From the NCBI RefSeq assembly GCF_031177825.1, contig NZ_JAPSKE010000023.1, positions 1 through 64,000 of the forward strand: a DNA stretch of 64,000 bases. The letters run 5' to 3'. This DNA comes from Paenibacillus sp. (GTDB lineage Bacteria; Bacillota; Bacilli; Paenibacillales; YIM-B00363). Below are positions 44,185 to 50,785 of this stretch, piece after piece. Made by a program: the position numbers and the translations under genes. Below the pieces are notes generated by a model. It was given only the letters and a program-made list of their open reading frames with translations. It made no database searches and had not been told where the DNA came from. The first letter of the stretch is position 1. Every line of letters begins with the position of its first letter.

Positions 44185-44871
44185 TCAAAACTCTTCTAAC
44201 GCTTTTAAGACGCTGGCGGAACTCGCTACGCTGCCGAACACGCCGCCCTGCATCGTCACCATCTTCAGCGCCGCCCGGTGATTCCCCTCGTCCGTCGCGC
44301 CGGTGCAATCTTCTAAGATCAAGCATTCGTACCCGCGGTCGTTCGCCTCCCGCATCGTCGTGTGGACGCAAACGTCGGTCGTGATTCCTGTGAGCATGAG
44401 ATGCGTAATGCCTCTGTTCTTTAGGATGAGGTCCAGATCCGTCGCATAGAAGCTTCCCTTGCCGGGCTTGTCGATAATCGGTTCCCCCTCGATCGGAGAC
44501 AGCTCCTCGACGATTTCCCAACCGGGCTCGCCTCGGACGAGAATGCGTCCTTTCGGGCCGAGCGAGCCGATCTCGGCTCCCGCGCGCCGGCTCCTCCACC
44601 GTTTGTTCGCCGGCAGATCGGACAGATCCGGCTTATGTCCCTCTCGGGTATGGATGACCGTGAAGCCCTCGATTTGCCGGACGCGCTCCAACAACGTCTT
44701 GATCGGTCCGATGGCCCTCGCCGTCAGCGATAAGTCGTACCCCATCCGCTCGACGTAACCGCCCTTGCCGCAAAAATCGATTTGCATATCGATGATGAGC
44801 AACGCAGTCTTCGTGGGATCTATCCTAACATCATAAGGCCAAGGGTATGGTGTAGCATCGACTGTCGCCAT
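44185..44871 (-). CDS. biuH: Biuret hydrolase (BiuH type, isochorismatase-like cysteine hydrolase)
   Basis: A 228-residue isochorismatase-superfamily hydrolase. Catalytic triad Asp28 (LLIIDMQIDF), Lys138 (KPGKGSFYATDLD) and Cys168 (GITTDVCVHTT), spaced much as Asp36/Lys142/Cys175 of Rhizobium BiuH. The N-terminal PYPWPYD and the length also fit that clade. It hydrolyses biuret to allophanate and ammonia, feeding the AtzF-type enzyme. Other members hydrolyse ureidoacrylate or N-carbamoyl compounds, but the operon supports biuret. First gene of the operon; AAAGGGGA precedes the ATG. Confidence 0.88.
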   Translation of the reverse strand: MATVDATPYPWPYDVRIDPTKTALLIIDMQIDFCGKGGYVERMGYDLSLTARAIGPIKTLLERVRQIEGFTVIHTREGHKPDLSDLPANKRWRSRRAGAEIGSLGPKGRILVRGEPGWEIVEELSPIEGEPIIDKPGKGSFYATDLDLILKNRGITHLMLTGITTDVCVHTTMREANDRGYECLILEDCTGATDEGNHRAALKMVTMQGGVFGSVASSASVLKALEEF

Positions 44872-44972
44872 CGTTTTACGTCCCCTTTCTGAGAAAAGCA
44901 ATGGAATCTCTACCTGTCGTCAACCGATTTTGAATCATAAACTGCTATGTTTAGGTCGTTCGCCTTGTCATG

Positions 44973-44989
44973 TGTCATATTATATTACA
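44973..44989. promoter_or_regulatory. GlnR/TnrA box 1 (perfect)
   Basis: TGTCATATTATATTACA matches every defined position of the GlnR/TnrA consensus TGTNANAWWWTMTNACA. Its centre is about 50 bp upstream of the expected transcription start if TATGAT (minus strand, 44934-44939) is the -10 box, the spacing at which TnrA activates. Confidence 0.8.
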
Positions 44990-45067
44990 ACATTTTTGCG
45001 ATGTCTTTATATTTTTCACAAAACGATCGCCTTTCTCTTTGTGAAATTCTATAAATCATCGATTTGA

Positions 45068-45084
45068 TGTTATGTAATATAACA
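45068..45084. promoter_or_regulatory. GlnR/TnrA box 2
   Basis: TGTTATGTAATATAACA matches the same consensus at all defined positions but one and is itself an inverted repeat (TGTTAT-N5-ATAACA). It lies in the AT-rich 400-bp gap between the cyanurate operon and the divergent amidase remnant; TTCACAAA ... TTTGTGAA (45015-45045) also lies in this gap. Confidence 0.7.
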
Positions 45085-45210
45085 TTTTGCACTTGCTCCC
45101 CCTCGATCACCCCCCACTTCTATAAACACTCCTCAAAGCTCCATTTTCCCTTGCGAAAAGGCGGTTCCTTAGCGAAATTAATATTATTTTTCATAATGAG
45201 CCAACCATTC

Positions 45211-45227
45211 CGTTAGGTTATATTACA
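45211..45227. promoter_or_regulatory. GlnR/TnrA box 3 (weaker)
   Basis: CGTTAGGTTATATTACA differs from the consensus at two defined positions. It is about 60 bp upstream of the amidase remnant and could once have served that gene. Confidence 0.5.
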
Positions 45228-45284
45228 AATATACGTTACTTCCATTGACGCACATCCATCCCCTGACTAGTATGTAAATCGTAG

Positions 45285-46610
45285 ACGCCTTCATCGCGGG
45301 GGCTTAGCCTTCGCGCGTCGGGCGAGCCGCTCGGGAAGCTGGCCGGCGTCCCTATCGTTATCAAAGAAACCGTAGACATGGCGGGCTTTCCTTCGACGAT
45401 GGGCTGGGAACCGTTAGCCAAGGAGCTCGGGGGCATCGAGCTGATCCCGGAACGCGACGCTCCGGTCGTGGCCCGCTTGAAAGCCGCGGGAGCGGTCATT
45501 CTGGGAAGAACGAACATTCCCGCTTTCTCTTCCTCCGGAACGAGAGCCACGACGAGCTGGGATGGAGATACCTATAACGCGGTCGACGCGAAGCTCGTAC
45601 CGGGGGCGAGCAGCAACGGCACCGCGACCGCCGTCTCGGGCAATATGGCCGTTCTCGGGATCGCCGAGGAAACCGGCGGGTCGATTCAGAATCCCGCCGC
45701 GGCTCAAGCGCTGGTCGGCATTAAGCCGACGTTCGGACTCGTCCCGAACGCCGGGGTCGTTCCGCTGGCCGGCAGCACGCGCGACGTCATCGGACCGCAT
45801 GCCCGAACGGTGCGCGACGCTGCGGTCATGCTTGACGTGATCGCGGGTTACAGTCACGAGGATCCGAAAACCGTCGCCTCCATCGGCAACATCCCGAAGT
45901 ACGGGTATACCGCGAAACTCAACAAGTTAGCGCTCAAGGGCGAACGCATCGGACTTTACGGCCCGGGTTGGCGGAATCAGGAGCTCACGGAGGAAACTCA
46001 GGAGCTGTACGATCAAGCGGTAGAGGAATTGGAAAAGCAGGGCGCCACCGTCATCCCCGATCCTTTCGCCGACACCGGCTTCGCCGAATACGTGAAGGCG
46101 AACGGCTCCGTGGGCATCGAGTCCGTGATTTACGATATGGAAGATTACTTAGAGCGGTTAGGTCCCGACGCCGCGATTCATTCGGTAGAGGAGCTTCTGG
46201 AGAAAACGGGAGAAAATCCTTCCATCTTTAACCGCTACGAAGGCAATCTGCCGGATCCGGACGGCGTCGCGGATTTGTCGAAATTCGTGGAGGTGCGTAC
46301 GAAATACTTAGAATACATCAACGAGACGATGGATAAATACGATCTGGACGCGCTCGTATACCCGCAGATGTTCAAGGAATCGCCGCTCTTAAGCACCGAG
46401 GACAATATCGGCGCGACGACGGTTTCCGAAATTAACGTCGCCGGCGTGCCGTTGGTGACGGTGCCGTCGGGCTACTACGACAGCGGTTCCCCCTTCGCGA
46501 TCGTCTTCGTCGGGAAGCTGTGGAGCGAAGCCAGCTTGCTCGGGATGGCGTTCGATTACGAACAGGCCACCCAATCCCGCGAAGCGCCGACGCTCGTTGT
46601 AATGCCTTAA
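45285..46610 (+). pseudogene. Amidase-signature protein lacking its 5' end
   Basis: The reading frame resembles secreted bacillal amidases from GEPLGKLAGVPIVIKETVDMAGFPSTMGW to EAPTLVVMP. The catalytic Lys (VIKET) lies upstream of the first ATG (45378), and the usual 60-100 N-terminal residues are missing; VDAFIA, part of that region, is just upstream in another frame (about 45282-45299). So the gene has lost its start by deletion and frameshift, unless a non-ATG start is used. The Ser motifs PGASSNGTATAV and GIAEETGGSIQNPA are intact. It is divergent from the cyanurate operon. Confidence 0.7.
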
Positions 46611-46618
46611 TCGAAAAA

Positions 46619-46650
46619 GAGCCCCGCCATTCTCCCGGCGGGGCTCCTTT
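46619..46650 (+). terminator. Terminator after the amidase remnant
   Basis: GAGCCCCGCC (46619-46628) / GGCGGGGCTC (46637-46646), then CTTTT. Confidence 0.8.
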
Positions 46651-46669
46651 TCCTACTTGTAGTATGTAC

Positions 46670-47062
46670 TTACGGAAGCTTCTCGAGGTAATCCTTCAAC
46701 GCTTCGTTGACAATCCTCGTCTTTTCCCCTCGTTCTCCTTGGCAATAAGCGTCTAACTTCTCTTTGAGCTCGTTCCGGATCCAGAAGGTGTCTCGCTTGT
46801 AAAGCTCCTCAAATTTCTTGCGTTTTTCCCGCTTCTGCGGTCCGCCCTGAGACGCTGCATGATCAACCGCTGCATTTGCGTTTACGTTTACGTTTTCGAT
46901 TGCATGCTCGGATACGTGTTTGTTTTCGTTTTCGTATACGTTTACGTAACTTTCAGCTTTCGGCTCGGCGTCCGCTCCGCTCGTATCGATCAGCTGCGTA
47001 TGAACGCTCGCGCCGCTCGAGTTTCGAATCTTATTTTTAATGCGTTCCATCGCGTTAGACAC
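46670..47062 (-). CDS. Ribbon-helix-helix-like protein partner of ParA
   Basis: A 130-residue basic protein. The C-terminal 45 residues (DTFWIRNELKEKLDAYCQGERGEKTRIVNEALKDYLEKLP) look like a CopG/Arc-type ribbon-helix-helix. The central linker is low-complexity (NVYENENK, NVNVNANAAV), encoded by TTTACG/GTTTTC hexamer repeats. It overlaps the ParA stop by 8 bp, the arrangement of ParA with a small DNA-binding adaptor (ParG, Omega). Probably binds the iterons around it; this is inferred. Confidence 0.7.
   Translation of the reverse strand: MSNAMERIKNKIRNSSGASVHTQLIDTSGADAEPKAESYVNVYENENKHVSEHAIENVNVNANAAVDHAASQGGPQKREKRKKFEELYKRDTFWIRNELKEKLDAYCQGERGEKTRIVNEALKDYLEKLP
46870..46950. repeat. TTTACG-type hexamer repeats inside the RHH gene
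   Basis: GCGTTTACGTTTACGTTTTCG (46879-46898 region) and TATACGTTTACGTAA (46935-46949). The second is identical over 15 bp to a site in the intergenic region upstream of parA (47929-47943). Confidence 0.7.
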
Positions 47063-47816
47063 GTTCCAACAACTCCTTTACGAACCCGTGGTATTGGTTC
47101 ACGGCTTTCTTCAGCTCGGGATTATCCTGGAATCCGTTGATGGATAACCTTCCGGTCGCCGCGCTTCGCGTCAGAATCGTTTCGAAGCAAATTTCCTTAT
47201 ACTCCTCCTCCACCAGCTCGACCAACGCTTTGTTGTCCGTCCGTCTCGTGTCGATCATGCAGCGCAGGATGCCGCCGATCTTCAGCTCCTTGTTTACGAG
47301 CTCTTGGACATGCACGCAGGTTTCCAAGAATCTCCCCAGCGCGGAGTAACAAAACTTGCTCGTCTCGAACATCGCTACGACCGCGTGCGAAGCCGACAAC
47401 GCATTGATCGTCTGGTCGCCGAGCGCCGGCGGCGTGTCGATGATGATGTAATCGTACTCGTCCTGCACGTTTTCCAGCGCTTCTTTCAGAACCAAGGAAC
47501 GATTGCCGCGGTATTGCTCGTAGAGCCACGAAGGGAAGCGCGCCAGATGATCCTCCGCCGGGATCAAATGCAAGGAGTCGGAGATGCGGCGGACATAGGG
47601 TTTCGCGTCTTTCTCCTTCAAAGCTTCGAAGATCGTCGCGCCGTGGAAATCGTAGATATCTTGTTGGGTGAGCAGCTCCGTCAGGTTGCCCTGGGAGTCT
47701 AGGTCGATCGCCAACACTTTATAGTTCTGGCTTAATAGATAGGCCGTTACGCCCGAGGTCGTCGTTTTGCTGGAGCCGCCTTTTTGAATACCGAACGTAA
47801 TGATCTTAGCTGCCAT
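47055..47816 (-). CDS. ParA/Soj-family ATPase
   Basis: A 253-residue ATPase with deviant Walker A KGGSSKTTT, IDLDSQGN and YDYIIIDTPPAL. It is a short (type Ib-like) ParA without an N-terminal HTH. ParA proteins dimerise on DNA and move plasmids, chromosomes or protein cargo. No parB of the usual kind is adjacent; the overlapping RHH protein takes its place, as in plasmid ParA/ParG systems. It is next to a tRNA gene, so it may be a remnant of an integrated element. Confidence 0.88.
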   Translation of the reverse strand: MAAKIITFGIQKGGSSKTTTSGVTAYLLSQNYKVLAIDLDSQGNLTELLTQQDIYDFHGATIFEALKEKDAKPYVRRISDSLHLIPAEDHLARFPSWLYEQYRGNRSLVLKEALENVQDEYDYIIIDTPPALGDQTINALSASHAVVAMFETSKFCYSALGRFLETCVHVQELVNKELKIGGILRCMIDTRRTDNKALVELVEEEYKEICFETILTRSAATGRLSINGFQDNPELKKAVNQYHGFVKELLERV

Positions 47817-47881
47817 GCCTTCTGCCTCCTGCCGGTAAGGAAAATCTCTTCCTTAAAAATACCACAAAAACATAGATTCAC

Positions 47882-47945
47882 CTACGTTTTTGTAAATGTT
47901 GATGTGTGCGTTTACGATATTGTCTACATATACGTTTACGTAAAC
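47882..47945. repeat. Iteron cluster upstream of parA (possible centromere/operator)
   Basis: Several TACGTTT/TTTACG-type units: CTACGTTTTTGTAAATG, GCGTTTACGATA and TATACGTTTACGTAAAC. The last contains the perfect 12-bp palindrome GTTTAC-GTAAAC (47934-47945). It overlaps the likely parA promoter region. Confidence 0.6.
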
Positions 47946-47955
47946 ATACTATTCA

Positions 47956-47997
47956 AAAAGAAAAACTCGCCGTCCTCCGCGTGGGAGAATCGACGAG
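47956..47997 (-). terminator. Terminator downstream of tRNA-Lys
   Basis: Minus strand: imperfect stem (CTCGTCG ... CGGCGAG, with inner CTCC/GGAG) followed by TTTTTCTTTTT. Confidence 0.7.
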
Positions 47998-48015
47998 CAT
48001 ATGCGTGAAACCCTA

Positions 48016-48087
48016 TAGGCCCGGTGGGGGTCGAACCCACAACCTACCGGTTAAGAGCCGGTTGCTCTGCCATTGAGCTACGGACCT
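48016..48087 (-). tRNA. tRNA-Lys (anticodon CTT)
   Basis: A full cloverleaf on the minus strand: acceptor AGGTCCG / CGGGCCT with one G-T pair, D-arm GCTC...GAGC, anticodon stem ACCGG/CCGGT with loop CTCTTAA (anticodon CTT), T-arm GTGGG TTCGACC CCCAC, discriminator A. The CCA end is not encoded. 72 nt. Confidence 0.93.
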
Positions 48088-48153
48088 TCAAAGAGAATAC
48101 AAGTATAGTATCACAACGATAATAGGGTTTCAATTAACTTTCGTCATTTTTCG

Positions 48154-48417
48154 TCATTCTTCGTCTTGTTCTACTACTCGCACCGCATAGACGAGCTGCA
48201 TCGCCGGCCGACCGTTCGCGCCAATGATCACGCACACGGTCGTAACTCCCGGTCGAAGTCCCGTAATCGAAATCGACGTACGATCATGGGTGCATTCCAG
48301 CACTTCCGCATTCCCGCTGATGCATTGCAGTACGCTTAGTCCGGGCTTCAGCGGGATTCGGACCGTCCGGGTATCTTCGACTCCGACGGTAATCTTCTTC
48401 TTCCCATGGTTTCTCAA
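48154..48417 (-). CDS. Small protein with CpaC/BON-like N-terminal fold (tentative)
   Basis: An 87-residue protein, TTG start with GGAGGTGG 7 nt upstream. The stretch ITVGVEDTRTVRIPLKPGLSVLQCISGNAEVLECTHDRTSISITGLRPGVTTVCVII resembles the pilus/secretin CpaC N-terminal domain (a small beta-sandwich), but it has no signal peptide and no secretin. Function unknown. Confidence 0.6.
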   Translation of the reverse strand: MRNHGKKKITVGVEDTRTVRIPLKPGLSVLQCISGNAEVLECTHDRTSISITGLRPGVTTVCVIIGANGRPAMQLVYAVRVVEQDEE

Positions 48418-48495
48418 CGCGTATCCACCTCCGATCCTCTGTTTCTATATTTATATGAATAGAGAAACGAATCGGATTGTACGCTTGTCTCGCCG

Positions 48496-48783
48496 CTACG
48501 GGAAGAGGTTGATGAGGAGAACCGGCACGCCGATCCCGAGCAACCACAGCATCGGAATCAGGTTCACGACGACCGCCGCTCGCGCCTTACGAGTTCGAAG
48601 CACCCAAGCCAAGATGGAGCAGACGAGCCCGGCCACCGGATACAGTCCGATTGCGGTCACGATGCCGACGGCTAGCCAGTTGAAGCCGGAATCGAAGCCC
48701 ATGAAGGAAATCCCCCATATTAAGAACCAGAAAGGCAGGAAGATCGCATACGCGATTTGCGTAAGGATCAGAAACTTTTTCAC
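48496..48783 (-). CDS. Small three-helix membrane protein
   Basis: A 95-residue protein with three hydrophobic segments (about 5-27, 37-62, 72-92). GTG start; AAAGGGAGGG precedes it. No family recognised. Confidence 0.65.
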   Translation of the reverse strand: MKKFLILTQIAYAIFLPFWFLIWGISFMGFDSGFNWLAVGIVTAIGLYPVAGLVCSILAWVLRTRKARAAVVVNLIPMLWLLGIGVPVLLINLFP

Positions 48784-48889
48784 GGAAACCCTCCCTTTCG
48801 AATTAGAACAAAACGTTCCAAATATGGGTCGATTAAAATCGTCAAAGAATTATAGCACGATCCCCGTTCGGCGTAGGGGGATTTCCTAA

Positions 48890-48927
48890 GAAAAAAGAAG
48901 CATCTCCGCCGGACAACGGCGGAATGC
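48890..48927 (-). terminator. Terminator of the HTH gene
   Basis: TCCGCCG (48905-48911) / CGGCGGA (48917-48923), with outer GCAT/ATGC, then TTCTTTTTT on the minus strand. Confidence 0.8.
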
Positions 48928-48948
48928 TCCTATTCCCCAAAACCGTAT

Positions 48949-49176
48949 TTATTTCGTCGCCAAGATGTTATCGATTTCGCTCTTTAACAACAAATACCGA
49001 TGAATGCTTCGCGAGATGGAAACCTTCGTGAGTTTATGCTTATCGACATAGGATTTCATGTGATCCTTGGAGAGTCCCAGCGACTTGCCCGCCTCCGTCA
49101 CGGTTAACACTTCTTCGTTGCTGGTCGCGTTGAACGTCTCTTTCACCTTTAAATTCCAATCTTGAAATGTATACAA
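48949..49176 (-). CDS. Small helix-turn-helix protein
   Basis: About 75 residues, ending ...LTVTEAGKSLGLSKDHMKSYVDKHKLTKVSISRSIHRYLLLKSEIDNILATK, an excisionase/MerR-like DNA-binding helix-turn-helix. TTG at 49176 is the most likely start: GGAGAGG is 9 nt upstream and an extended -10 (TGGTATACT, about 49220-49228) further upstream excludes longer readings. Target unknown. Confidence 0.55.
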   Translation of the reverse strand: MYTFQDWNLKVKETFNATSNEEVLTVTEAGKSLGLSKDHMKSYVDKHKLTKVSISRSIHRYLLLKSEIDNILATK

Positions 49177-49307
49177 ATGGGTCAACCTCTCCGGTTCCTT
49201 CTCGATCGGAACCTCTTCAGTATACCATGCCTCCCGCCAAAGAACGAGGGCCGCCCGCGGCCGGCATCGCCGGACCTTGGACAGCCCTCTATTCGGTGTA
49301 AGTTCCA

Positions 49308-50438
49308 TTACCGTCTGGCGTAAAAGCCGACGAACGCTTTCGTTTCGAAATCGAACGCGACGGTCAGCGGCCCGAGAAGCTCGTCTTGCTCGGTTTGATA
49401 CGTCACCGTCACCAGATTGCCGTTCGCCGCTTGAATGTCAGCGAGCAGCTGCTTCTGCTCCTCCGTGGTCGCCAGCACGCCCGAATCCTTCGCCGATACG
49501 ATGGATACGATCGCTTCCTCCGGCTTCGTCGTAATTTGTGCCGCTTGTTCCGCCACTTGCGCCCACGCGAGGTCGCGGTATTCCTGCGCCGCCTCCGGCG
49601 TCATCTTGCCGGGCGCAGACTCTTCATCTCCAAGAACGACGAGATAAAACAACGGGCTCTGCGGCGGAAGGCTCTTCGTCATGATCGGACCGTAGTACGC
49701 TCGGACCTTCGTCCCGGCTTTCAGATCTTCCCATTCGACCGATTCGCCTTGCGCGGTCATGACGGCCGTTTCCTTGCCGGCGTTCAACGTCAACGTCGTC
49801 GCGGCTTGGCCGTCCTTCGTCTCGCCGAACTTCACCTGCCAGCCGTCGTCCGTACGTTCGACCGATTGAATGACGTCCTCCTTCACCAATCGCTCGGCGC
49901 CGACGGTAATCTTGGCGGCGTGGGATTGTCCCGGGAAGCTCAACGCCATGACCGGACCGTATTCGACGACGATCTGCGTGCCTTCCTTCAAATCCGCCGC
50001 GGATACAGCCTTGCCGGCTTCGTCGACGATCGTCGTCTCTTCGTCCGCGTACAAGATGACCCATCGGTTCGAGCCGTGCCCGAGGAACTCGATCCGGAAT
50101 CGTCCGTCTTCCATCTCCGCGATGTCCGCGATCACTCCGGTGCCCGTCATATATTCGACCTCTTCTTCCTCCGCGTTGCCGGTAATGGCGATTTCGTTCT
50201 TGCCGGCGTCGTAGCTCACTTCGTAGCCCAAACCGGCCGCCGCGTCCCGCAGCGGAAGATACGCCTTGCCGTCGATATAGACGGGAACGATGGACGTCTT
50301 CTCGCCGTTCACGACGACGGAGACTTCATGATTCAGAATGCCGGATACTTTCTCGAACAACGACTGCGCTCCGACGGAAGCCGTAGTAGCCAACAAACCG
50401 GCCACGGTCATAACGGCGACTAATTTTTTATTTTTCAT
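49308..50438 (-). CDS. Secreted stalk-domain (copper amine oxidase N) protein with duplicated beta-domain
   Basis: A 376-residue protein with a signal peptide (MKNKKLVAVMTVAGLLATTASVGA). Residues about 38-85 (VVVNGEKTSIVPVYIDGKAYLPLRDAAAGLGYEVSYDAGKNEIAI) are a copper amine oxidase N-terminal domain. Two homologous repeats follow, each with a YGP(V/I)M...S(F/L)P(G/P)QS motif (about 95-190 and 190-275). The C-terminal 90 residues are unassigned. Probably a surface or envelope-stress protein in the style of Paenibacillus stalk proteins; function unknown. Confidence 0.75.
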   Translation of the reverse strand: MKNKKLVAVMTVAGLLATTASVGAQSLFEKVSGILNHEVSVVVNGEKTSIVPVYIDGKAYLPLRDAAAGLGYEVSYDAGKNEIAITGNAEEEEVEYMTGTGVIADIAEMEDGRFRIEFLGHGSNRWVILYADEETTIVDEAGKAVSAADLKEGTQIVVEYGPVMALSFPGQSHAAKITVGAERLVKEDVIQSVERTDDGWQVKFGETKDGQAATTLTLNAGKETAVMTAQGESVEWEDLKAGTKVRAYYGPIMTKSLPPQSPLFYLVVLGDEESAPGKMTPEAAQEYRDLAWAQVAEQAAQITTKPEEAIVSIVSAKDSGVLATTEEQKQLLADIQAANGNLVTVTYQTEQDELLGPLTVAFDFETKAFVGFYARR

Positions 50439-50573
50439 TATCGATATATCCCCTATCCAAATTGGTGTGCGTGCCATTGTCTGTCAACGTTGACAATCAT
50501 TCAGACGGGGGTCGTTTTCGAAAGGTTGCACCGGTCCGGGAAATGCGCAATCCTGCCTAGGAAACGAAGAAGA

Positions 50574-50593
50574 CCCCGGCCGAATGGCCGGGG
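50574..50593 (-). terminator. Terminator after the small peptide gene
   Basis: CCCCGGCC (50574-50581) / GGCCGGGG (50586-50593) with loop GAAT; the minus strand continues TCTTCTTCG. Confidence 0.7.
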
Positions 50594-50609
50594 CGCCTTA
50601 CGTCTTCGA

Positions 50610-50765
50610 TTAACTTTCGAACCAACATTGCTCTTGCCAGAAATGCCCGTTCCAAACGTATTCGCAATACTCCGCCGTCGTCTCACGAGCTTCGAGCGAC
50701 TGCAGCTCCGGGCGGGTCCACGTTCGTTTCGGCTGCGAGACGGCTTGATGTTCCTTCCCTTCCAT
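50610..50765 (-). CDS. 51-residue peptide with RiPP-leader-like N-terminus and Cys-containing tail
   Basis: MEGKEHQAVSQPKRTWTRPELQSLEARETTA is followed by a Trp/Tyr/Cys-rich tail ending CWFES with two Cys. The segment W-x-x-P-x-L-x-x-L...T is like the leader of lasso-type RiPP precursors that bind an RRE protein. GGAGGAA is 6 nt from the ATG, and the gene starts 21 bp after the stop of the giant secreted protein, so both are probably one transcript ending at the terminator. No macrocyclase, RRE or peptidase gene is near, so the RiPP idea is tentative; it could also be a small structural or toxin peptide. Confidence 0.6.
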   Translation of the reverse strand: MEGKEHQAVSQPKRTWTRPELQSLEARETTAEYCEYVWNGHFWQEQCWFES

Positions 50766-50785
50766 ACGCTTATTCCTCCGCTCGG

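Noticed and set aside
48224-48889. A 221-codon plus-strand frame covering two small minus-strand genes
   Set aside because: The minus-strand small genes each have strong ribosome binding sites and plausible products; the plus-strand frame does not.
50610-50765. Complete lasso peptide cluster
   Set aside because: No B (RRE/peptidase) or C (cyclase) gene lies in the window, and the residue after the leader-like motif is not the usual Gly. Only a precursor-like peptide is claimed.
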